Shown here piece after piece: positions 46,169 through 54,703 of a stretch of 64,000 bases of DNA. The notes under the pieces were generated by a model. The model ran no database searches. It was not told the origin of the DNA and saw only the letters and a list, made by a program, of their open reading frames with translations. The stretch is from Massospora cicadina (taxonomy: Eukaryota; Entomophthoromycota; Entomophthoromycetes; Entomophthorales; Entomophthoraceae): assembly GCA_022478985.1 (NCBI GenBank), contig JAKSZP010005257.1:248001-312000 (forward strand), written 5' to 3'. The position numbers were made by a program, and so were the translations under genes. The first letter of the stretch is position 1; every line of letters begins with the position of its first letter.

Positions 46169-46336
46169 TGGTATGTCATGGAGCGTGTTGATGATAACAA
46201 GACTGGCCTTGAACTCAGGGTGAGTGACTACCCAAAACACCAGCCAGAATACTTTTGGTACAGCCATCCATATTGTGTGATGAAATAGTAGTAGGGCAGT
46301 TGCAAGCGTCAGCCAGAGAATCCCAAAAAATTGCAA
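46145..46336 (-). CDS. Hydrophobic ORF across the C1 3' LTR end
   Basis: A 63-codon frame: LTLATALLLFHHTIWMA then KVFWLVFWVVTHPEFK, ending past the LTR edge after TLHDI. The 5' LTR copy keeps the same frame and character (LAAALLRFHPTIWMA, KVFWMVLWVVTHPEFK, then RLIDTSTLYDI) despite nucleotide differences. One or two membrane segments are likely. Its end resembles the end of the family B LTR frame (RIIDTLLTV). It may be the N-terminal part of an LTR-initiated leader protein. Function unknown, and this copy runs out into flanking DNA. Confidence 0.4.
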   Translation of the reverse strand: MQFFGILWLTLATALLLFHHTIWMAVPKVFWLVFWVVTHPEFKASLVIINTLHDIPVITHICC

Positions 46337-47171
46337 GCATAAACATTAAATGTCCGGCGTACTTCAAAAATTTGCAAATAAAATTTTATTTGTTGATAAT
46401 CTTTTCTATTATAATTTTATTTTGATTGTAAGGGATAAAAGTGGAGAGACAGTAGTACCTGTGGGGACCGCTGCACTATATGCTTACTGAATGAGGAACT
46501 GGAACTAAGTGCACTACTGTCAATATTTTGTGATTTGGTTCTGGTGGATCAACATTATAAAGTGTTGCCAATACCAACTCATATTTGATCTTCTCATCAG
46601 AATGACATTTAATTTTCTGGCAAGATTATTTATTCTGCCACAATCATGCCTGTCATGATGATGGCAACTCCTCAGATGGACAGCAGGTTGCACCCACGGA
46701 AAGGCCACATATGGATGGCTCAATTGGGTAGGGAAAGGATTTAAGACACCTGTATCTGTCAGGGATGTGCTGGTTTGTACTATTGCTGTGGAAACATGGC
46801 GGATGGGGGTTTTGGAGCCCAACACTGACTTTATTGATTTATTTTTTGCCATATACTGACTTAATTTCCCTGGCTGAACTTGAACCAGTGGAGGGACACT
46901 CTTGGAGACAATTACCGCATTTTTCATCTGGTGAGGCTTCTGGCCACGCCACTTCCTGAAACCCCCCTAAAATTTTCTCCAACGACTCTTGGGTGGTGAA
47001 AGGAGGGAGAAGCAACATAATTTTTAGAGGGTACGCTTTTACCCATCTGTCATCCACCACATAGCCAAATAGACCATAATGATGAGAGGGACAGCCGCTG
47101 GCTTACGCCCCTTCTTGGTTCTAAATGGTAGTTTTCCCTATTTTCTGCAAGGGAGTTTTCAAAGGCTTACA
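46174..47171 (-). repeat. C1 3' LTR
   Basis: On the minus strand it starts TGTAAGCC at 47171 (after GGTAA) and ends at 46174 with CATGACA. Near its start it encodes GYVVDDRWVKAYPLK (about 47.02-47.06 kb) and at its end a hydrophobic frame. Confidence 0.75.
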
Positions 47172-47878
47172 TTACCATTTCCTTGTTTAACTGGAGGAGC
47201 ACCCCCACTGGGAACCTGGCCAGTGCAACATTCTTGTCACCTTGTGTAACTTTATCGCCAAGATGGTGACAACCTTCTGAGTGGACTGGGACAGTTTAGC
47301 TTGGGCTATGCGGAAGGCTACCACCAATTTGTGGTAGTTAGCGCAATTATGGAACTCGCCTAGCTGTTTTCTATAGTAAGAACAACAAATCCAGACCACC
47401 AAGTATTGCACCAAGAAATGTGATTTCCACAATGCTAAACATGCATTCACCTCTACCTCTTTAAAGCCCTAAATCATAAATGGCTCTAATTCAGCAGGCG
47501 CCGTCCCTTTAAATGGATACCACTGGGAAGCATGTAGACCATGTGTTGCTTCCAGTGTATAGGAATGGCCAACTGAAAGGCCCCATTACCTAAATCTTCT
47601 CCACCACATGAGGACTGTAAAGCTTGCTTTTAAACTTCTGTGAGGGGATCTTCAAGTACAGGTGTCATGTATCTAGCATCACTTATGGAACCACTTTAAT
47701 TCATGTGTGGGAAGTCGTTTGCAATTTGCAAACTGCTTCTAATCACCTATTGCCTTTGTCAGGTGCTCTCAAACCAAAGGTTGGGTACTTTGTATCCACT
47801 GCAGGTGCTCTTCTATGGCAGGAACGTCAGGGCGGGACAAGACCAATAAGGAATGAGGGATTAAACCCCATAGTAGCT

Positions 47879-48640
47879 TCATATGGAGAGAACCCCTTTG
47901 AAAAGAGTGGTGTTGTGTGCAAACTGCACCATGGGAAGATAAGCGGCCAAAATATCCTGAACTGTGGAGGCATAGCAGTGTAAATACTGTTTGAGGATTT
48001 GGTTGACCCTCTTTATTTTCCCACCAACCGTGGATGGTACGCCGTGGACTAGCAGGGCTGGATCTTCAAGATAACCACCATAGCAGTCCAAAACTGAACC
48101 ATAAACTGCAGCCCCTGATTTCTTACTACCTCCTGGCGTACGCCAAAATTTATGAAACAAGGCGGACAAGAAGCTGGGCCATTTTCTCAGAGGTATTAGC
48201 AGAGATGAAAGGAATAAAAATGGAAATTTTATAAAGTAATCCACAAACACCATAATTGCATCAAACCTATTAGAATGGGGAAGCTCAACAATGAATTCAA
48301 TGGATATGCAGGTCCACAGGCCCTGAGCCTGCTACAAAAGATGAAGGAGACCATTCTAACTGGACAATCTGAATTATAATGTGCGCATGTCATGCAATTG
48401 GAGATCCATGATGTCACATCCTTGGATATGACCAGCCAGTTGAACGTTCACTTGATCAGGTCAAGGCAATACTTGTGCCCAGGGTGACCATCACTGGGGA
48501 TCATGGTGAGAAGATGTAGCTTCATCCTGTAAGTGGGGAGGCACCCAAACCCAGCCCTGGAGCGTAAGCTAGCCATCTGTACTGTTTAATGAGTACACTT
48601 TTTTCTTGGCGCACACAACTGGTAAAACAGCTCTAACATT
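47879..48640 (-). pseudogene. C1 pol: integrase (broken)
   Basis: The 124-codon frame at 47879-48253 starts MVFVDYFIKFPF (first Asp region), then loses the second motif, and continues KRVNQILKQYLHCYASTVQD and LPMVQFAHNTTL. The third acidic position reads GGKIKRVNQ, with Lys where Glu is expected from family B (DGQMEKVNQ). Upstream, 48.3-48.4 kb holds the CMTCAHY part of the zinc finger. The product would be inactive. Confidence 0.8.
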
Positions 48641-50120
48641 CTATACAAGCGGGTTGACCTGACAGAACGTGGAATACCAATGGAACATCCAGTGCCCAGT
48701 CTGCACTAGAATTTTAGGAGGAGCATTGATGAGAATCTGAGTGGGAGGAATCACCATTGTCAACTCTTGAATCTCCTCTTCTGGCAGACTCAGGGAAGAT
48801 TTGCAGATTAGAAGATTGGGGAGAATGTTTAATTTTTTTATATTAACTAATATTGAAATTAAAGCTGAACAAGTCATGGAACATCCAAGCATGCTAATGT
48901 GTCATCTTCTGAGGTTTTTAAAAGACATCAGGTCTTAATAAACTGTTTTAACGAGCTCCTCATGCAGTGTGCCCTGCATAAGATATTGCCATTGAGTAAG
49001 TAACCACACTAAGACAGCCAACCTAATATCATAGATGGCCCAGGGATGTTTGGATGAAGTGATTTTGCACAAAAAGTATGTTACTGGATGTTCTACCCCA
49101 TCATGCACTTGCGCAGCACTACCTCACAGCAGCCAATAAGGAGTTGCACACTATGATAAAAGGCTTGATTAATCAGCATGTTAGAGAACTAGTTGTTCCA
49201 TGAACACTCCCTTGATGGCGTCAAATTCCCGTTGGCACTCCTCTATCCATCAGAACAGATCAATCTTTCCCATCAGGAATACAGCATTACAGACAGCTGC
49301 GAGAGGGTGGGGCAACATTTTAAAATTATGATTGTCCCCAATAAACTCTGCAACTACTTCTGGGTGGTAGGGGTGGGCCACGTGAAGATTACCTCAAGCT
49401 TTCTGGGCGTAATTGTGTATTTATTTTCAGAACTAAGTTACCTAAAAATGTAATCTACTCCTGAATAACTTGCACTTGGAAGGTTTTATATAGAGGTCAG
49501 CCTTGTGCAACGCAGCCAGCATTGTATCCATGTCCTTCTCATGCTGCTCAGAAGTGTGTGTATGCACAAGGATGTTGTCAATATAAACCACATCACAGGT
49601 GAACTGAAGGTTGCTGATCATGTCATTGATTAACCACTGGAATGTAGATGGGGCATTTTTTAAGCTGAAAGGCATCACGCAAAACTGGAATACATCTTCT
49701 AAAATAAATTGCTGTAAGCTTCTCTTGGCCTTCCCTCACCCAAGTCTGGTTGAACGCGTTCGCAAGAATGAGCTTTGAAACACATGGAATTTTGCATTTG
49801 CTTGGCAAATGTCTGCTCTAGGGTGAGGGGGTAATGATCATGTACAGTGATATTAATTAAGATGACCATAGTCCACACAGGGGTTCAACCTTCCATCAGA
49901 CTTCTGGCCAAAATTTATGAGAGAGGCAATAGGTAAGGCTCCCTTAAAAACCCACCCTTTTACAAGCATGTCATTCAACCACACCTCCAGGGTCTTGCCT
50001 TCCTGCTCTGTATAAGGAGAAAGAGGACAATTGATGTTGATTACATTACTGTCAGGTGGAAGGCCAAATCATAATTAGAGTGGGAGGGAAGATGGTTGAC
50101 CTCCATATCAAAAATGTCTT
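48641..50120 (-). pseudogene. C1 pol: RT and RNase H (broken)
   Basis: RT blocks: a CVDYGHLN block near 49.87 kb, ANAFNQTWVREGQEKLTA near 49.70-49.76 kb, PFSLKNAPSTFQWLINDM at 49.62-49.68 kb, and VVYIDNILVHTH near 49.56-49.60 kb, where the second Asp of YxDD is Asn. RNase H and the linker to integrase occupy 48.6-49.4 kb in short frames. Order and motifs are clear; the enzyme is dead. Confidence 0.8.
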
Positions 50121-50356
50121 TGTAATTGTCCAAGCTGAAAGAAAATCCACCAGCAACGCCATTCTGGAAGGAGTCAACCCCATTTGACCCTTGCTCCAGC
50201 ATAGAAAAAGGTATTGCTCAGCAGAAATTCACCACTAGCATGCATATTCTCAAACAACAAAAGGTTGGGCTCAAAGTTATTAATAACCTGTTGCTGACAC
50301 CGCCAACCAATTTCAAGGATAATGGGGAATAACAATCCAGAACAGCGGTGAACTGA

Positions 50357-50600
50357 TCACAGAATCATTTCATGCATTGAGAATGGTAGAGAGCGCCTTA
50401 CCAGGTAGCACGTCATCAAGGCTGATGATGGACTCAAACCTGTGAACCCTACGTCAAGCTCAAGCCTCAACTCCTGAGTAACCTGCAAGCTCATGAAGTT
50501 CCTAGCAGCTCCAATGTCCAAGAGAGCCTCAGCGGAGACCATATGAGAGCTAAACGAATCTTAACAGGTAACAGAAAGCAAGCATGATCTTGTTTGTTAA
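50357..50600 (-). pseudogene. C1 protease remnant
   Basis: The minus-strand frame at 50357-50542 reads EALLDIGAARNFMSLQVTQEL, a gypsy protease core in which Asp-Ile-Gly-Ala replaces Asp-Ser-Gly-Ala. It sits directly upstream of RT as expected. Confidence 0.75.
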
Positions 50601-51126
50601 CCATATTGCAAGATTTAACTGTTAGGGAAGAGATATCCACTAAACCATCTGCCAGGCGGTCAACAGGAGAAGAAGCTGTGGTATCAAGCATTAAACCAAA
50701 CCCTACCTCTTCTGTTTCTGTTTGGACAACAGCAGCACCAATGGATCACATAATACGTTACCCAGGAGCAGCAGATCTAACTGCAAGCATACTAACATTT
50801 GAAAAAATATGGTGGGACAGGGGAAAGATCAGTGACTACAGGAAGAAACAACGCTCACACTTGAAACCTGCTACCACCAGTCGATTTGGGGAAAAGGGGG
50901 AAACTGGGGTCCTTTTACACTCAACCTGGGGGTAGAACTGCCTTGGGTGGGGGCAAGAGATATGATCTAACTGAAGCAGAAACCTGAAATCCCATAAATG
51001 GGCCATCCTTCTGGCACACACCACCCTAACCAAAGTACAAACCATCTATTCATACAAAAAAATCCAGCGCAACACCATGCCTATAGGGCATGATGGAGAA
51101 GGATAAAAATTTGGGTCAATCCATTA
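50601..51126 (-). other. C1 leader between 5' LTR and protease, no gag
   Basis: Only about 0.5 kb, too short for a gag. Two short minus-strand frames (50491-50691 and 50836-51045) have no capsid or zinc-knuckle motif. The first bases after the LTR read TAATGGATTGACCC, so TGGATTGACCC, three bases in, is a candidate primer-binding site. Confidence 0.5.
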
Positions 51127-52528
51127 TGTCATAGAGCGTGCTGGTATCAATAAGCCTGATCTTGAACTCAGGGTGAGTGACTACCCATAACACCATCCAG
51201 AATACCTTCAGTAAGGCCATCCATATTGTGGGATGAAACCTTAGCAAGGCAGCTGCAAGCACCACCCAAAGATTTTCAATATTGGCAATCATAAATATTT
51301 AATGTCTGGCAGACTGGTAAAATTCACAAACAAAATTTGATTTTTTTGATAATTTTTTTAGAATTTTAAGGGGTGGAAAGGGAGAAAGATGGAGTGACAG
51401 TGGTAACTGATGGGAACTGCTGTATATGCTTTCTGAATGGGGAACTGGCACTAAGCACTACTGTTGAGAATATACTTTGATTCAGTTCCCATATGTCAAC
51501 ATAATAGACATTTGCTGATACAGACTTAGATTTGACCTGCCCATCAGACTGAAATCAAATTCATTAGCAAAAATATTGTTCCATAGCAATTGTGCTTGGC
51601 GTAATGATGAAAATTTCTCCAGCGGACAGCAGGTTGCACCCATGGTAAGGCCACATATGGCCAGCTATATTGGGTAGGTAAAGGGTTTACCACGCCCATA
51701 CATATCAGGGATGTCTGGTTTGTACTATTGCTCGGGAAACACTAGAGAGGGATTTGAGCCCAACACTAAATTAATTTTTTGCCAAATTCAACTTGGCTTT
51801 CCTGGTGGAACTCAAACTTTAAGAGTGACTCTTTTGGTCATAACCACCACTGACCTTCCATTGCAATGGCTTCTGGTTACCATCACTTACTGACACACAC
51901 CCTAAATTTTCCCCACCAACTCTTGGGTGGTTAATGGAAGGGGAAGCAATGCAATTTTTAAAGGGTATGCTTTTTAAAATCTTGGGCTTGGATGGTTGCT
52001 CGCTTCTGGACCTAAATTTCAACTGCACAGATTTGTGGATCCTTGCGTTGATTGTTTGATTGAATTTGAGTAATTGGGGCAATAATAGAATGAAGACTAT
52101 ATTAGAGTTGAATCCCCAAAAGCCACGTTGAGTGAAAAGTCCAACGCTAAACTGGTGTTTCTTTATCTTGAAGATATTCTGGTACTGGTAGGGAACACTT
52201 TCCCTATTCTCTTCATGCAGAGCCAAGTGAAGACTTGATAGTAACAACTTAAGGATATCTGATCCTTGCACTCTTCTCTTAAGGGTAATGTTAAAACAAC
52301 CAATGTTAAAACAACTTAGTTAATATCAATTTGAATCTATTAATTGGTTAAAAGGTTGGATTATGTGGTCATCTGAAATTCTGACAATGTTGTTACCCAT
52401 CTCTTATACACCACATGGGCCAAATTGCCCAGGGTAATGAGAGGGACAGCCACTGTCTTGCACTCCTTAATGATTTTAGATGAGAATCCCTCCCAATTGA
52501 GCTGTAAGTTAGTTTACCAAGGTTTACA
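51127..52528 (-). repeat. C1 5' LTR with a 0.4-kb insertion
   Basis: It pairs with 46174-47171. It starts (minus) TGTAAACC at 52528 and ends ATGACA at 51127. Alignment is lost between about 51973 and 52388. Without that stretch the length is about 0.99 kb, equal to the other LTR. Confidence 0.75.
51973..52388. other. Insertion inside the C1 5' LTR
   Basis: About 415 bp absent from the sister LTR. A 150-codon minus-strand frame (51819-52271) spans its left part and LTR sequence. No terminal repeats or target duplication could be confirmed and no motif is recognisable. It may be a small mobile element or a piece of other DNA. Confidence 0.4.
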
Positions 52529-52532
52529 GGTA

Positions 52533-53085
52533 ATCCTCAAAATCTTGGACACTTGGTCTCCACATGCCACCAAACCTGATGCTCCCTATGCCCTTATTCC
52601 CTGAAAGAAAACCTTACCAAAAACTTTGTGAGCATTTTCTAAAATTATTTCACCCAGGGTTAAATAGTCAGAGTGAAATTTATTTAGATTAAGAACAGTT
52701 GGATGATGAGCTCAAGGTATCCCTTCTACAACCCAGTCACCTTTCTATACTAGAGACACCAAACAAAAATGATAATTAACATGGTGGTGGGATGTTAATA
52801 CAAGATGGGTAAGGTTAGCTGCAATGGGAAAATGTCTGCCCCTCTTCAGATAGACTATTATTAATAAATCATTTCTAAGATAACAGATGGGTTCTCACAG
52901 TTATGTCATGAATGAGTCAGTATAATATTCATATTATGGTCCATAACAGGGTGAGTAACTCCTTAAAGTAGATAATCTATCAACATATCACTATATCAAG
53001 ATAGGGCAAACTTTGGACAGGTCTCATGGCAATATTTTAACAAAAAATACCTCTTGTCCTTAGGAAAATGTGAACAACGGTGCAA
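52533..53085. other. Unassigned AT-rich stretch
   Basis: No coding, repeat or RNA signal seen between C1 and the MITE. Confidence 0.4.
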
Positions 53086-53399
53086 TTAACCCTTTCAATG
53101 ATTCGACGCATATATGCGTCCAAAAAATGGGGGGTGGTGTAAATCTAAAAACGCATAAATGCGTCCAATTAAAATAAGATTTATATAGATTTATTTCAAA
53201 ATTTGTCGAATATTCGTGTTACGGACAAGGACCAAATTTACCAAAACTTTGTTACGAACAAAGACCAAATCTACTAAATATTTATGTTACGTACAAGGAT
53301 CAAAATGATTACAAAAAGAGTGAACGCCGGCTAAGAAATTCGCGCCAAATTTAAGGCCAAAAAACGGATGATTAATTTGAAAATGACTGAAAGGGTTAA
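53086..53399. mobile_element. piggyBac-like MITE with TTAA target duplication
   Basis: The 306-bp body (53090-53395) is flanked by TTAA on both sides. The ends are inverted copies: CCCTTTCAATGATT on the left and, reverse-complemented, CCCTTTCAGTCATT on the right. TTAA duplications and CCCTTT-type ends are the hallmark of piggyBac elements. It has no coding capacity, so it would need a transposase from elsewhere. Inside are the palindrome GACGCATATATGCGTC (53105-53120), a near copy at 53150-53165, and a three-unit degenerate repeat. Confidence 0.85.
53218..53310. repeat. Degenerate 33-35 bp tandem repeat in the MITE
   Basis: Three units begin GTTACGGACAAGGACC (53218), GTTACGAACAAAGACC (53251) and GTTACGTACAAGGATC (53286). 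The third is incomplete. Confidence 0.7.
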
Positions 53400-54703
53400 G
53401 CAGGTTAACTCAAAGTTATATTATTTATAACAGTCCGTGATATGGTGTTATGGTAAATTTTGGTATATTAATTTGAACCATAGGCTTGTAAAATTTTGGT
53501 TAATTGGATCGGCGTAAGTAGAGGATTTTAGGGGAGATTATGACCTTCTAATTACTACTATATAGTGCAAAGGAGTGTAATAAATATGCGGTTTGTTTAA
53601 GATACCTAGTTGAATTTTTTCAGGGCCCTTACCCTTATACTAAGCATAAGGTATGATTCCACAAGTTTTTAGGTTAACATCAAATTTGATACAATCTCCA
53701 AATGTCCATTTATAGACTGGTCCTTACATTGGTACAATGGAGTATATTTTGAAAACCTAAATGGTTTCTTAGTGGGCTTTTTTATAGATTGGGGTTACCT
53801 TTGGATTGACTTGCTTCAGACTTAACCAAAGTAATAAGGCTATAAAATAAAAGGTCTAAAAAATTTGCGTGAGTGAGAGGTCATTAATTCTCACCTTTGG
53901 GCATGGTTAGGGATTTTATTTATTCAATAATATGATGGTCAGGTATAGCCTGTACCATCACAACGTGCCATAATGGCTTTAAGTTGATTTGATGCATCAT
54001 CTTAATAATCTTGTAGTTTATAAATCTGGCTAGTATAGACTCCTAATAATTTTTATAACTTAATTTAACGTCGCTTATCTAATTTCTTCGTGCCGAATAA
54101 AAAATAACACCTAGATGAAAGTCAAATGGTAGTCAAGTATATCCATATTTCGATTGTATGATCTATCTAGCTATAATGATCAGGTGGCTTTACAAGTTTG
54201 AGGGGTTGGTCACCCTTTGCTCGTAAAGTAAGGTAAGCATCTTCTGAAACTGAGGATCCCCTTTTTAAACGAGGCAAGCAGTCATAAAAAGGTAAACTAC
54301 ACTTCAACTATAATATACTTATCAGAAATTCGAATTACAGAGCTGATAGCCACCGAAACCCATAAGTCTAGCAAGTTATTTGTACTAGTTTGCAATATAA
54401 TAGCCATAATAAAGTTGATGGGGATTAATTGCACTTTTTATTTCGCCGAATTAAGGCTAAACTTCACTGTTTAATTACAAAAAAAACCGAAAGGTTGCCC
54501 TAGTATAATCCCAAATATCGCACTTCAAGTGTTAGCTTTCTTGTTTAACTAGCAAAGTTTAATAAGCTTATATGTGAAATGCCGGGGAACAAATAACTTA
54601 GCAGTGCGTGGTGCTACATGCAGCTCTGAAATCGGCAAATTAACTCGATTATCGCCAATTCCAACCATTAAAACCGGTTTCCGTACCAACCCAAAACATA
54701 AAT
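53400..54703. other. Intergenic DNA downstream of the lipase gene
   Basis: No open frame or domain found. CpG dinucleotides become more frequent from about 54.0 kb, as in the gene. It may include the 3' untranslated region of the lipase gene; no clear poly(A) signal was settled on. Confidence 0.4.

Larger units (their letters stand above)
46174..52528 (-). mobile_element. C1: Ty3/gypsy element without gag, 6.4 kb
   Basis: Direct repeats at 46174-47171 and 51127-52528 bound protease, RT and integrase remnants on the minus strand. The four bases GGTA lie outside each end (46170-46173 and 52529-52532). Between the 5' LTR and the protease is only about 0.5 kb, with no capsid or zinc knuckle. The 5' LTR carries a 0.4-kb insertion. 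RT and integrase have lost catalytic residues (YIDN; Lys for Glu), so the copy is dead. Confidence 0.8.

Noticed and set aside
51819..52271. 150-codon frame as a gene in the C1 LTR insertion
   Set aside because: It spans the border between insertion and LTR and has no recognisable motif; kept only as a note on the insertion.
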